Counted from the first letter of the stretch, positions 6,822 through 15,863 are shown. The stretch: 64,000 nt of DNA from JAALLB01 sp964502215 (GCA_964502215.1 CAZCUN010000001.1:75569-139568), one strand, 5' to 3'. Made by a program: numbers and translations. The notes: generated by a model not told the origin, from the letters alone.

Positions 6822-8915
6822 CTAAGCTGCATTTACTAAGTGTATTTGATTAACGTATTCGTTCATCTCTTTGGCCTTTAATGGCTTGCCAAATAAATAA
6901 CCTTGTCCAATATGCGCGCCTAATTGTTTAGCAATGATACCCTGTTTTTGAGTTTCAATACCTTCTACAACTATTCGGCTACCAAGCCCTTTTGCCATAT
7001 TTACGATACTTGAGAAGAGAAAATGGCTATCTTCATTTTTATTTATGTTTCCAATAAATTCTTTGTCAATTTTAATTTCATCAAACTGGAAACGCTGCAA
7101 ATAACTTAGCGATGAATAGCCTGTACCAAAATCATCTATTGAGGTTTTTACACCAAAACTTTTTAATTTTGTAAGCTCAGATACAACGGTATCCCAGTTT
7201 TCTACGGCAGAACTTTCCGTGATTTCTAAAGTAAAATATTCTGGCTCTAATCCAACTTCTTCAAGGACATTACGGATTGTATTTGAAACTTCACCTGATC
7301 GGAAATGCTGCGCTGACATGTTTGAACTTATATGTAATTTTTGACCTGTTTTGCGAAAAATTTCCATAGAAAACTTTGAAGCTTCCCTCAAAACATGAAT
7401 ATCTAATTCACGAATCATTCCAATACGCTCTGCAATTGCAATGAATTCTTCCGTATTGATTTGCTCATTCTTAAAATGCCATCTTGCAAGGGCTTCGACG
7501 CCACATATTGTGCCTGAGTTTAAACAAATCTTTGGTTGATATGCTGTATCTATTTCACCATTTTTGATCGCATAAGGTAAAATCGATGCCAAATAGTCTT
7601 GGCGTTCATGTAGTGCTTTAATTTTATTATTGTAAACCTGGAAGCAGGATTTTCCTGCAGCCTTTGCCTCATAAAGCGTAACGTCAGCTGCCTTTAATAC
7701 AGTTGGAATTTCTTTTGAATCGACTGTTTTTGTTGTAATAAATCCAATTGAGCAAGATGGTGAAATCACATTAGAATTATATTGAAATTTTATAGCCATT
7801 TCTGACATTATTATTTCTCCTAATTCTTCAGGTGTTCTGAAAGAGTCGTTTTGATAAGCAATTATTGCAAATTCATCCCCACCGAAACGCGCTACAAGTC
7901 CATTGTTTTTGTTGATAACCACATTTAACCGTGCTGCGACTTCAGTTAATAAAGCATCACCTGCATCATGCCCCATGTTGTCGTTGATAAGTTTGAAATT
8001 GTCCAAATCTATAAGAGCTATAATTAGCTCGCCTGAATGATCGGATTTTAGGTCTTTTTCGAGGCGTTCTGAAAATAAGCTACGATTAGCTAAGCCGGTC
8101 AGAGTATCGTGAGATAATAAGAATTTTTCCTTTTTAACAACATCAAGTTGCGACAAATCTTTAGCGAATTTGGAAAGATGCCGAGCCATCTTTCCCACTT
8201 CGTCTTGGCGGTCTTGATTTTTTACGGTTAAATTAAATTTACCCTCAACAATCTTAGCCATTGAATCGGAAAGGGATGACATGGATGTGCCAAATGACTT
8301 GGTTCTAGCCAATAACAACATCGTAATCAGAGATAAAATCCCTATCGTAAGTGCTGAAACAAGAACAAGCTCAGATTGAAATTCATCATGTGAATTGCTT
8401 GAGTGATTGTTCACTATGTTTTCTGCAGCTGTTGATATTTTTGAGGCTTTTGCAGTTATTATTTTTGTCTGTGTTGTAAATGCAAATCGTGTTGGAATTT
8501 TTGTTGAAGGGTCAATACCTAATAAAATTCGAGCGTTTTTTAACCAGGCTTGAGCTTCTTTTTCGAAAGCAAAAATTTTGTCCTGGATCATTTCATTGTT
8601 TTTTGACGTCTCTAGTTTTTCAATCGTTCTGGTCAACTGTCTTTGTAAAATATCGTAGTTGATAAAAATTTCTGTTTTGCTTTTGATCATTACCATATCA
8701 AGAGTTTCTTGAACAAGCTTATCAAGTTTACCGACTATTTGGTTAGCCGTTTGTGCATGGTTTGATGATTTAACAGCACGTGCGCCAATTTCATTTTGTT
8801 TGATATTCGCTTCGTAAGCATAAAATGCCACTGTTCCAATCGATATAGTCGCAATTATCACTAAAAGGATGATTGGTTCCAAAAGTCTGTATTTGATTGA
8901 GTTGCGTAATTTCAT
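6822..8915 (-). CDS. Membrane GGDEF-EAL protein (c-di-GMP synthesis/hydrolysis)
   Basis: A 697-residue protein. Two transmembrane helices (about residues 11-33 and 181-203) bracket a periplasmic sensor region; a HAMP-like linker follows (about 205-260). The diguanylate cyclase domain (about 263-430) has an intact GGDEF at 345-349. The allosteric I-site RxxD normally found five residues earlier is missing (KNNG). The phosphodiesterase domain (about 440-690) has EAL at 474-476 plus NMSAQHF, EITES, IDDFGTGYSS, KIDKEFI and EGIET, so its metal and substrate residues look complete. It may therefore degrade c-di-GMP, synthesise it, or both. It sits 10 bases upstream of nothing on its strand except the peroxidase gene, which precedes it, suggesting co-transcription. 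Confidence 0.92.
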   Translation of the reverse strand: MKLRNSIKYRLLEPIILLVIIATISIGTVAFYAYEANIKQNEIGARAVKSSNHAQTANQIVGKLDKLVQETLDMVMIKSKTEIFINYDILQRQLTRTIEKLETSKNNEMIQDKIFAFEKEAQAWLKNARILLGIDPSTKIPTRFAFTTQTKIITAKASKISTAAENIVNNHSSNSHDEFQSELVLVSALTIGILSLITMLLLARTKSFGTSMSSLSDSMAKIVEGKFNLTVKNQDRQDEVGKMARHLSKFAKDLSQLDVVKKEKFLLSHDTLTGLANRSLFSERLEKDLKSDHSGELIIALIDLDNFKLINDNMGHDAGDALLTEVAARLNVVINKNNGLVARFGGDEFAIIAYQNDSFRTPEELGEIIMSEMAIKFQYNSNVISPSCSIGFITTKTVDSKEIPTVLKAADVTLYEAKAAGKSCFQVYNNKIKALHERQDYLASILPYAIKNGEIDTAYQPKICLNSGTICGVEALARWHFKNEQINTEEFIAIAERIGMIRELDIHVLREASKFSMEIFRKTGQKLHISSNMSAQHFRSGEVSNTIRNVLEEVGLEPEYFTLEITESSAVENWDTVVSELTKLKSFGVKTSIDDFGTGYSSLSYLQRFQFDEIKIDKEFIGNINKNEDSHFLFSSIVNMAKGLGSRIVVEGIETQKQGIIAKQLGAHIGQGYLFGKPLKAKEMNEYVNQIHLVNAA

Positions 8916-8925
8916 GTGTAATTTC

Positions 8926-9957
8926 CTAACGAGGCGGAAGCGCAGGCGCTTTTATGTTAGGGTTTGGTTCAGTTAAAGAATTTAAGAACGCAACAAGATT
9001 GTCTTTTTCTTCTTCTGATAGATTGATTTTTTTAATAAGATTAGATTTTGAAAGCCTATCCACACCGCCATAATTGTAGTGTTCAATGACATCCTCTAAG
9101 TTTGATAAGTTACCATCATGCATATAGGGTGCGCGAAGGCTTATGTTTCTCAAAGTTGGTGTTTTAAAAGCATGTTTGAGATGTTTTTTGTTGGGGGCTA
9201 AAGCTGCTGCTCCAAGATCGTTTGTTGCTATTCCAATATCATGTAAAAGGTGATCTGTGAAATTCCAACCTGTATGGCAGCTTGAACAATTCCCTTTGCC
9301 TGTAAAAATTTTAAAGCCACGTTTTGCCGACTCAGATATTGCTGTTTCGTCTCCTGAAACCCATTGGTCAAATGGCGCCCAGCCAGAAACTAGCGTTCTT
9401 TCAAAAGTAGCGATTGCGGTAAGAATATTTTGTTTCGATATCCCTTGTATTGGGAATATCTCATTGAACCAATATTTATACCCATCAATTTGGCTTAGAC
9501 GCGCGATTAAATCTGGAAAAGAAGCGCCCATTTCTTTTGGATGTGTAATTGGGCCCGCTGCTTGTTCTTCAAGAGAATATGCTCTGCCATCCCAAAAAAA
9601 CTGTGATGCATTATACAAATTAAGTAATGTGGGCGCATGACGATCAAGCGCTATGTTTTTTGTGCCAATAGCTTTTGCTACAGGTGTTTCCCAGCCAAAT
9701 GAAGGGTTGTGGCATGTCGCGCAACTCATATTCTGAGTGCCAGAGAGACGGGTATCAAAGAATAACATTTTTCCTAAGGTTGCAAGTTGTGGACTGTAGG
9801 GTGCTGACACTGGAAAAGTTATATATGTAGGTCTTTTAAATTGAGCTTTTAATACCTTGATGTCACCTTGTGCTTTAGACGGTGAGTAGTGTGCAATTTG
9901 GATTGCAGTTGCATAAATATATGCTGTTAATGATAAGAAAAAGCTTATTATCTTCAT
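8926..9957 (-). CDS. Di-haem cytochrome c peroxidase (CcpA/MauG family)
   Basis: A 343-residue exported protein with an N-terminal hydrophobic signal segment (residues about 3-22). Two CxxCH haem c sites are visible: CATCH at 79-83 and CSSCH at 224-228. The sequence LFFDTRLSGTQNMSCATCH is typical of bacterial di-haem peroxidases, and PYMHDG (about 277-282) supplies the probable methionine ligand M279. These periplasmic enzymes reduce hydrogen peroxide to water using cytochrome c or similar donors; MauG-type relatives instead oxidise protein side chains, and the sequence alone does not separate the two. The GGDEF-EAL gene begins 10 bases downstream on the same strand. Confidence 0.9.
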   Translation of the reverse strand: MKIISFFLSLTAYIYATAIQIAHYSPSKAQGDIKVLKAQFKRPTYITFPVSAPYSPQLATLGKMLFFDTRLSGTQNMSCATCHNPSFGWETPVAKAIGTKNIALDRHAPTLLNLYNASQFFWDGRAYSLEEQAAGPITHPKEMGASFPDLIARLSQIDGYKYWFNEIFPIQGISKQNILTAIATFERTLVSGWAPFDQWVSGDETAISESAKRGFKIFTGKGNCSSCHTGWNFTDHLLHDIGIATNDLGAAALAPNKKHLKHAFKTPTLRNISLRAPYMHDGNLSNLEDVIEHYNYGGVDRLSKSNLIKKINLSEEEKDNLVAFLNSLTEPNPNIKAPALPPR

Positions 9958-10470
9958 TGGTGTTGAAATTAACCCGGTTCAAAGTTTATGTACTTTACTT
10001 TAGGGCACCTTAAGATTGAATTAACTCTTAAATTACATCGGTCTATATGGTTTACAGTTTATGTATTTAATTATGAATTTTTATTGATAGTAATTTTTAT
10101 TTTAAAAAATTATTGCTAAATATGGGAGCTTATTCCTTACCTATGCGAAGGGTGTAATCGCCACAAAGTGAATGACAATCATGGGCATTTTGCTGGTGGT
10201 TAAGTTATTCGCGAAGTGGCGCAAATTCTTAAGAATAATATTAGAGAGACCGATGTTGTTGCCAGTTTTGGTGGCTAAGAGTTTATTGTTTTTCTAAGAA
10301 GTCAAGATCAAAAGATGAGTTATAAACTTGCTGAGCGTATGCTAAAAGCGATTGAAAGCCATGTTGTAGATTAACTATTATTCTAAGCATTCAAAAAAAT
10401 AGTTTCACGTAACTGCCATTTCATGTTTTATCTTTATTAACTATTAAGGGTTGATGAGAGGCGAAGAATA
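9958..10470. other. 513-base gap holding a decayed GGDEF gene remnant
   Basis: The gap lies between the divergent peroxidase and ugd genes. The first ~180 bases are AT-rich and should hold the peroxidase promoter. Bases from about 10141 to 10374 are a broken GGDEF-domain remnant (listed separately). The last ~95 bases, with TTAACTATTAAGG and a GAGAGGCGAAG stretch, lead into ugd. No intact gene is visible on either strand. Confidence 0.6.
10141..10374 (+). pseudogene. Remnant of a diguanylate cyclase (GGDEF) domain
   Basis: Read in one frame, the stretch gives KVNDNHGHFAGG-stop-VIREVAQILKNNIRETD and then VVASFGG-stop-EFIVFLRSQDQ, continuing through LAERMLKAIESHVVD to a stop at 10372. This is the core of a GGDEF domain (NDxxGHxxGDxVL, then RxxDxxxRxGGDEF). 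One stop falls just after the GD position and another replaces the aspartate of GGDEF itself; upstream of KVND the reading frame no longer resembles the family. No start codon or 5' half remains. It retains the I-site-like R-E-T-D. It is clearly non-functional as a cyclase and probably a fossil of a lost duplicate. Confidence 0.8.
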
Positions 10471-11772
10471 ATGCGTGTTGTGATGATAGGTACAGGATAT
10501 GTAGGGCTTGTATCGGGGGCGTGTTTTGCTGATTTTGGTCACTATGTGACTTGTGTTGACAAAGATGAGTCTAAGATTAAACGCTTAGAAGATGGTATTA
10601 TGCCGATTTATGAGCCAGGTCTTGATACTTTGGTTGAAACAAATGTTAAGGCAGGTCGTCTTGATTTTACCATTGAGCCTAGCAAAGCTATTGGTGAGGC
10701 CGATATTGTTTTTATTGCAGTTGGGACACCAGCAAGACGTGGCGATGGACATGCGGACTTGCAATATGTTTATGCAGCTGCAGAAGAAATTGCTGGGTAT
10801 ATAAAAGATTATACAGTGATTGTTACGAAGTCGACTGTTCCAGTTGGCACCGGTGATGAAGTAGAAAAAATTATAGCTAAAACGAACCCTAAAGCTGATT
10901 TTGATGTCGCATCAAATCCTGAATTTTTGCGTGAAGGTGCTGCAATTGATGACTTTAAAAGACCAGATCGCGTGGTCGTTGGGGCACATAATGAACAAGC
11001 CTTTTCTGCAATGCATGAGCTTTACCGCCCTTTATATCTCAATGAAACACCGCTTTTAAAAACTGAGCGGCGCACAGCAGAGCTTATCAAGTATGCAGCA
11101 AATGCATTTCTTGCAACTAAAATTAGTTTTATTAATGAGATTTCAGATTTGTGCGATGCAGTAGGTGCAAATGTTCAGCAAGTTGCTAAAGGGATTGGGC
11201 TTGATAACAGAATTGGGTCTAAGTTTTTACATGCCGGGCCTGGGTATGGTGGTTCATGTTTTCCAAAAGATACATTGGCGCTGTCTAAAACAGCACAAGA
11301 TTATGGCTCCCCTGTTTCAATTGTTGATACGGTGATTGCAGTAAATGAAAAACGTAAAGAAGCGATGGCGGATAGAATTTTGCAAGCTTGCGATGGCTCT
11401 GTAGAGGGGAAAACTTTAGCAATTTTAGGGCTTACTTTTAAACCTAATACAGATGACATGAGGGATGCGCCAAGCTTGATAATTATTCCTCGTCTTCAGG
11501 CTTTAGGTGCAAACATTCGTGCTTATGACCCGCAAGGGATGGAGGAAGCAAAAGGGATGTTTGAAAATGTTGAGTTTTGTGATGATGCGTATCATGCTAT
11601 GACGGGTGCTGATATCGCTGTTATTTTAACAGAATGGAATCAATTTAGAGCTTTAAACCTTACGCGTGTTGTAGAAACGCTTTCAACTAATACGCTTATT
11701 GATTTGAGAAATATCTATCCATTAGATGAAGTTGGATTGCTAGATTATCATTCAATTGGCAGGCCTTCTTAA
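10471..11772 (+). CDS. ugd: UDP-glucose 6-dehydrogenase
   Basis: A 433-residue enzyme that oxidises UDP-glucose to UDP-glucuronate with two NAD+, feeding capsule, exopolysaccharide or lipid A sugar synthesis. The N-terminal Rossmann loop GTGYVG is at residues 7-12. The catalytic cysteine is C263 in GPGYGGSCFPKD. The helical linker ELIKYAANAFLATKISFINE and the C-terminal NAD/UDP-binding domain (GLTFKPNTDDMRDAPS) are complete, and the length is normal for the bacterial family (430-450). In rhizobia the orthologue is often called rkpK. The gene stands alone here, with a GAGAGGCGAAG-type ribosome binding region just upstream of its ATG. No other sugar-nucleotide gene is adjacent. Confidence 0.95.
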   Translation: MRVVMIGTGYVGLVSGACFADFGHYVTCVDKDESKIKRLEDGIMPIYEPGLDTLVETNVKAGRLDFTIEPSKAIGEADIVFIAVGTPARRGDGHADLQYVYAAAEEIAGYIKDYTVIVTKSTVPVGTGDEVEKIIAKTNPKADFDVASNPEFLREGAAIDDFKRPDRVVVGAHNEQAFSAMHELYRPLYLNETPLLKTERRTAELIKYAANAFLATKISFINEISDLCDAVGANVQQVAKGIGLDNRIGSKFLHAGPGYGGSCFPKDTLALSKTAQDYGSPVSIVDTVIAVNEKRKEAMADRILQACDGSVEGKTLAILGLTFKPNTDDMRDAPSLIIIPRLQALGANIRAYDPQGMEEAKGMFENVEFCDDAYHAMTGADIAVILTEWNQFRALNLTRVVETLSTNTLIDLRNIYPLDEVGLLDYHSIGRPS

Positions 11773-11860
11773 ATATTTTCTAATATTTAACGGGTCTGTA
11801 ACGTTTGTAGTTAAGTTTAGCCATGATTTTGTTATATTTCTTGGTATGATATTTTCTTAA

Positions 11861-13402
11861 TTGATTGATTCTAGGATATTGAGGCTGACCTTTTTAAAAC
11901 GCCATTATATTAAAGACTTTAATTTAGGCGCTCTTAGCAGTTCACTAAACACTTCTTCTCGACTAAAAAAGTTTGCAAGCCTAGGATTTGCTGCATTAGT
12001 TTTAAGCTCTTGTGTAACAGCGAGTGGTGAACTTGATAGCGCTACAACTTTGAAGTCAAGTTGGGTTCGCCCTGATGACCCACAAGAAAAAATTGGTGCA
12101 AAAGAACATCCAGCTGTCCTTGCCAAATATGGTGGCACTTATGAAAATGTTCAGGCAGAAAGATTAACAGCGCTTATTGTAGGTAAGCTTGTTGCTCAAT
12201 CTGAAGATCCTTCACGAGTTTATAAAATTACCCTGCTTAATTCACCAAAAGTAAATGCCTTTGCTTTGCCAGGTGGGTTTTTATATGTGACCCGTGGGCT
12301 TATGGCGCTTGCTAATGATTCTTCTGAATTAGCCGCAGTTATTGCGCATGAGATGGCACATGTATCTTCTAATCATGCAATTGTTCGGCAAGAAAAATTT
12401 AATTCCGCCGCTTTGGGGCAAAAGGTAGTTTCTGAAGTGCTTGAAGATAGCCCTGCAGGTCAGATTGCATTGGCTGCAAATCAACTCAGATTAACAAAGT
12501 TCTCTCAATATCAAGAATTACAAGCGGATACTATTGGCATTAGAATGGCTGGACGCGCAGGATTTGATCCTTTTGCATCGGCGCGCTTCCTTCAAACGAT
12601 GGATAGATATCGCAAATTTATTGCTGGTGATAAGGGGTTTGATAGTTCAGATAATTTCACAACAAGCCATCCTGCAACCCCAAAAAGAATTGAGTTAGCA
12701 CGTCGTCATGGTCGTTTCTTTGGTAGTCCAGGTATTGGAAAAAGAGACCGAGATAGATATCTAAAAGGTATTGATGGGCTTTTATTTGGAAATACTGCTG
12801 ATGAAGGATTTGTGCGAGGCCAAAGATTTTCACATGCGGGTCTTGGTATCACGTTTAAGGCACCAAAAGGGTTTATTGTCGATAATCAAACTAAGGCAGT
12901 TTTAGTTTCAGGGCCGAATGATCTTGCAACTAGATTTGATGCGACAGTTGTTTCTAGCAGAACAAATCTTGCTGATTATTTGAAGAGTGGATGGATCACG
13001 GGTCTTGTTAATGAGACTATTCGTGAAGAGTCTATCAATGGTTTTCAATCTGCAACAGCGATTGCTAGAGGTGATGCTTGGCGTTTTAAAGTTCGTATTA
13101 TCCGAAATGGTACGCAAGTTTATCGTTTTATTACTGCAGCTCCTCAAACTAATACAAATATTGATGCAGTATCACGCAGAATTACTGAAAGTTTTAGGGT
13201 GCTATCTGCACAAGAGATAGCCGATCTTAAACCGCTATCTATTAAGATTAAAACAGTCGGTGCTAATGAAAGTGAGCAAACCCTCGCAGCAAACATGCAA
13301 GGAACTTCTAATCCGCTTGAATTATTCAGACTTCTTAACGGCTTAAAGCCAGGTGAAACTGTGACGCCCGGTCAAAAGGTCAAGATTGTTACAGACAGAT
13401 AA
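11861..13402 (+). CDS. M48-family metalloprotease lipoprotein with LysM-like tail
   Basis: A protein of up to 513 residues. The zinc protease motif HEMAH is at about 163-167 and the third ligand is the glutamate in YQELQADTIG (about E219), as in the periplasmic BepA-like M48 group. A hydrophobic segment ends in LSSC (C51), a lipobox, so it is probably a lipoprotein facing the periplasm and helping outer membrane protein quality control. The last ~30 residues (NPLELFRLLNGLKPGETVTPGQKVKIV) resemble a LysM motif. The start is uncertain: no ATG precedes the signal segment, and TTG at 11861 or 11879 must be used. It converges with rpoH with 12 bases between stops. Confidence 0.88.
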   Translation: MIDSRILRLTFLKRHYIKDFNLGALSSSLNTSSRLKKFASLGFAALVLSSCVTASGELDSATTLKSSWVRPDDPQEKIGAKEHPAVLAKYGGTYENVQAERLTALIVGKLVAQSEDPSRVYKITLLNSPKVNAFALPGGFLYVTRGLMALANDSSELAAVIAHEMAHVSSNHAIVRQEKFNSAALGQKVVSEVLEDSPAGQIALAANQLRLTKFSQYQELQADTIGIRMAGRAGFDPFASARFLQTMDRYRKFIAGDKGFDSSDNFTTSHPATPKRIELARRHGRFFGSPGIGKRDRDRYLKGIDGLLFGNTADEGFVRGQRFSHAGLGITFKAPKGFIVDNQTKAVLVSGPNDLATRFDATVVSSRTNLADYLKSGWITGLVNETIREESINGFQSATAIARGDAWRFKVRIIRNGTQVYRFITAAPQTNTNIDAVSRRITESFRVLSAQEIADLKPLSIKIKTVGANESEQTLAANMQGTSNPLELFRLLNGLKPGETVTPGQKVKIVTDR

Positions 13403-13414
13403 AACTTGATAGTC

Positions 13415-14281
13415 TTAAATTAACTGCGTTATTTCTGGGTTTTGCTCGATCAAAGTTGTTTCAAGCTTTTTCAGCGCCCTGTTTTCCAGCTGGCGAACCC
13501 GCTCTTTAGAAATACCCAATGTGTTGCCAAGCTCTTCAAGAGTTGCCCCATTTTCACTTAAGCGTCTTGTCTTAATGATCTGTAATTCACGTTCGTTTAA
13601 AACACCTAATGCTGAATTAAGCCATTGAGTGCGACGTTCGCCATCAATAACACTACTGACATTGTCATCTGGAAGAGGAGAATCGCTTGGTAAAAAGTCT
13701 TGTCGTTCAGTGTTGCTGTCATCGTCTGTTGCGATAGGCGCATTTAATGAAACATCTGGGCCACCTAAGCGAGCATCCATTGTTGCAACATCTTTTGGTG
13801 AAACGCCAATTGCTTTTGAAAGCTCTTGATATAGCTCATGGGAGTTGATGTTTTTATCAAGTTTTGTAATTTGTGCTCGCAATCTACGCAGATTAAAGAA
13901 CAAAGACTTTTGTCCAGAGCTTGTCCCACCACGAACAATTGACCAGTTTCTTAGAATATGATCTTGAATCGAAGCCCTAATCCACCAAGTTGCATAAGTT
14001 GAGAAGCGAACTTCACGGTGTGGGTCAAAGCGTGCGGCAGCTTCTAGCAAGCCGACGTGTCCCTCTTGGACAAGGTCTGACATTGGTAATCCATATCTGC
14101 GGAATTTTGATGCAACTGCAATAACTAGACGCATGTGTGCCGAAGTCAGCTGATGAAGTGCTTCTTGATCTTGATTTTCTGCCCAGCGAACTGCCAATTC
14201 ATGTTCATGGTCACGTTCTAGATAAGGTGCTTTCGTTGCAGCCTTAACTAAGCTTCTTCCAATATTTTCTTGATGAGCCAT
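13415..14281 (-). CDS. rpoH: RNA polymerase heat-shock sigma factor RpoH
   Basis: A 288-residue sigma-70 family protein. Region 2 carries the core-binding and -10 recognition segments (HMRLVIAVASKFRRYGLPMSDLVQEG...RFSTYATWWIRASIQDHIL). The RpoH box is recognisable as GQKSLFFNLRRLR in region 2-3. Region 4 ends with a helix-turn-helix LEELGNTLGISKERVRQLENRALKKL that reads the -35 element. RpoH directs RNA polymerase to chaperone and protease genes such as clpB, also in this window. Alphaproteobacteria often have two RpoH paralogues; I cannot say which this is. It follows carD on the same strand, but a terminator hairpin lies between, so it likely has its own promoter. Confidence 0.93.
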   Translation of the reverse strand: MAHQENIGRSLVKAATKAPYLERDHEHELAVRWAENQDQEALHQLTSAHMRLVIAVASKFRRYGLPMSDLVQEGHVGLLEAAARFDPHREVRFSTYATWWIRASIQDHILRNWSIVRGGTSSGQKSLFFNLRRLRAQITKLDKNINSHELYQELSKAIGVSPKDVATMDARLGGPDVSLNAPIATDDDSNTERQDFLPSDSPLPDDNVSSVIDGERRTQWLNSALGVLNERELQIIKTRRLSENGATLEELGNTLGISKERVRQLENRALKKLETTLIEQNPEITQLI

Positions 14282-14395
14282 TACTGTATCTCCCTATAAC
14301 ATTAAGCATAATGCTACGGGCTCCCAAACATCACTATGCACTAAAAATACGTGCAGTGTTAGCAATTAGTTTCAAAAATAGAAATAAAAATTAAA

Positions 14396-14423
14396 AAGGC
14401 CCGCATATTTAAATGCGAGCCTT
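14396..14423 (-). terminator. Rho-independent terminator of carD
   Basis: An 11-base inverted repeat with one mismatch (AAGGCCCGCAT at 14396-14406, ATGCGAGCCTT at 14413-14423) with a 6-base loop. On the minus strand the stem is followed by a run of T residues (complement of 14380-14395). It lies about 50 bases after the carD stop and separates carD from rpoH. Confidence 0.8.
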
Positions 14424-14470
14424 GAAATAAAGTATAAAATTCAGTTAGTTATACTAATTATTGGTTTTTA

Positions 14471-15034
14471 TTAAGCAGCAGCTTCCTGCTCTTCATCGTC
14501 TGGTTTAGCACCACGTTTTGGACCTTTAGCAAGGTTTTTCTCGATTTCTGCTACGGCTTCAGTCGTAGAAATTTTATTTACCGATGAAATTTCACGAGCC
14601 ATACGATCAAGGGCTGCTTCATAAAGTTGACGCTCTGAATAAGATTGCTCTGGTTGATTTTCTGAGCGGAAAAGGTCACGAACAACTTCAGCGATATAAA
14701 CAATGTCACCTGAATTGATTTTCGCTTCATATTCCTGAGCACGGCGGCTCCACATTGTGCGCTTAATACGAGCGCGACCCTGTACAGTTTTCAGTGATTT
14801 AGCAATTCTCGCATCATCAGAGAGCTTACGCATGCCTGCTGACTCAACCTTAGTGGTAGGAACGCGCAATGTTAGCTTGTCTTGTGCAAAGTTGATAACA
14901 AAAAGTTCCAACTTAAAGCCAGCTACTTCTTGTTCTTCAATGTCGGTAATTTGACCAACGCCATGAGCCGGGTAAACAATAAATTCGCCTGTTTTAAAAC
15001 CCTGTCTTTGGACTGTTTTTTTCGCTGTTGCCAT
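14471..15034 (-). CDS. carD: CarD-family transcriptional regulator
   Basis: A 187-residue protein with the CarD/TRCF RNA polymerase interaction domain at about residues 10-70 (FKTGEFIVYPAHGVGQITDIEEQEV...LTLRVPTTKVESAGMRKL), followed by an all-helical DNA-binding region (about 75-165; WSRRAQEYEAKINSGD...AEVVRDLF). CarD binds the RNA polymerase beta subunit and stabilises the open promoter complex, with strong effects at rRNA promoters. The C-terminal tail is charged and low in complexity (KGPKRGAKPDDEEQEAAA). The length is normal. A long upstream gap (358 bases) with two hairpin-forming sequences separates it from fdxA, so it is transcribed alone, and a terminator follows it. Confidence 0.93.
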   Translation of the reverse strand: MATAKKTVQRQGFKTGEFIVYPAHGVGQITDIEEQEVAGFKLELFVINFAQDKLTLRVPTTKVESAGMRKLSDDARIAKSLKTVQGRARIKRTMWSRRAQEYEAKINSGDIVYIAEVVRDLFRSENQPEQSYSERQLYEAALDRMAREISSVNKISTTEAVAEIEKNLAKGPKRGAKPDDEEQEAAA

Positions 15035-15392
15035 TTAATGGTCCCTCTTGATTATCGGTTTGCCCGAATTATTTCTTAGCCTAATAAATAGTCCATAATA
15101 GACGCATTGCCTTCTCTCAGAAGGCAGTTCAAATTTTTATATCTTGTTTAGAGACTTTGCCCGTGGCAACAATTCACATCATACGGTAGATGCTTTGTAT
15201 ACCGTTTATCGTAGATAATAAAAATAATTGAAAACTCTGCTGTTTATAGTGACTTTCCCAAGGTTTTAACCTTATTTGTTTATGAATATCACAAAAACGG
15301 CTATTTTTCAACCCAATCATGGCTTGAGTGGGTCTTGCTAGTAACAATTATTAAGAAATGGTTAATGCACCTTGCCTTGAAATGTGTAGGTT
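15035..15392. other. 358-base gap between fdxA and carD with dyads
   Basis: No gene is seen. It should hold the end of the fdxA transcript and the carD promoter. Visible structures: a perfect 8-base inverted repeat TGCCTTCT-CTC-AGAAGGCA (15108-15126), a dyad ACGGTA-N11-TACCGT (15183-15205), an imperfect stem ACCCAATC/GAGTGGGT around 15310-15333, and a TTAA-N7-TTAA at 15351-15365. The first hairpin would lie in the carD leader RNA; what any of these do is unknown. Confidence 0.5.
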
Positions 15393-15731
15393 TTAATCGC
15401 CATCACCTGGTTCAGGTGTGAAGTATTTTTCAAATTTGCCTTCTTCACCATCAAATTTCTCTGCATCTGCAGGTTGTTCTTTTTTGATCGTAATGTTTGG
15501 CCATTTTTCTGCATACTCAGCATTGACTTGTAGCCACTTATCAAGCCCAGGTTCAGTATCTGGTTTAATCGCCTCAGCTGGGCATTCTGGCTCACACACA
15601 CCGCAATCAATACATTCATCTGGATGGATAACCAGCATGTTTTCGCCTTCGTAAAAGCAGTCAACTGGACAAACTTCGACACAATCCATGTATTTACATT
15701 TAATGCAATTATCGTTGACGATATAGGTCAT
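15393..15731 (-). CDS. fdxA: 7Fe-ferredoxin FdxA
   Basis: A 112-residue ferredoxin of the Azotobacter FdI type. Cysteines C9, C17 and C50 would hold a [3Fe-4S] cluster, and C21, C40, C43 and C46 a [4Fe-4S] cluster; C12 and C25 are the two additional cysteines typical of the family. The C-terminal half (about 58-112) is the non-cluster tail of alphaproteobacterial FdxA, ending acidic. It carries single electrons at low potential in the cytoplasm; the partner is unknown, though it is nearly universal in the group. It lies between the S4 protein and carD on the same strand, with about 130 bases to the former, so it probably has its own promoter. Confidence 0.95.
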   Translation of the reverse strand: MTYIVNDNCIKCKYMDCVEVCPVDCFYEGENMLVIHPDECIDCGVCEPECPAEAIKPDTEPGLDKWLQVNAEYAEKWPNITIKKEQPADAEKFDGEEGKFEKYFTPEPGDGD

Positions 15732-15863
15732 TCGTTACTCCACTGCCTCACTGCTGCTGTCAGCTAAAATTTACACTATTCGGATACAATTTTTATAAGG
15801 TTCTTACAAGGCCATAAACCACTACAAAATTGGGTATGGTGAATTGAAAATTCTATTTGTTTC

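Noticed and set aside
11770..11789. Inverted repeat TAAATATT-TTCT-AATATTTA after ugd as a terminator
   Set aside because: The stem is A/T only and no T-run follows, so it is too weak to call.
15351..15365. TTAA-GAAATGG-TTAA, matching the CtrA box core
   Set aside because: About 320 bases upstream of the carD start and just downstream of fdxA on the same strand, so not at a likely promoter; chance match is probable in this AT-rich gap.
15362..15682. 106-residue open frame on the minus strand inside fdxA
   Set aside because: It is a frame shadow of the certain ferredoxin gene; no family features.
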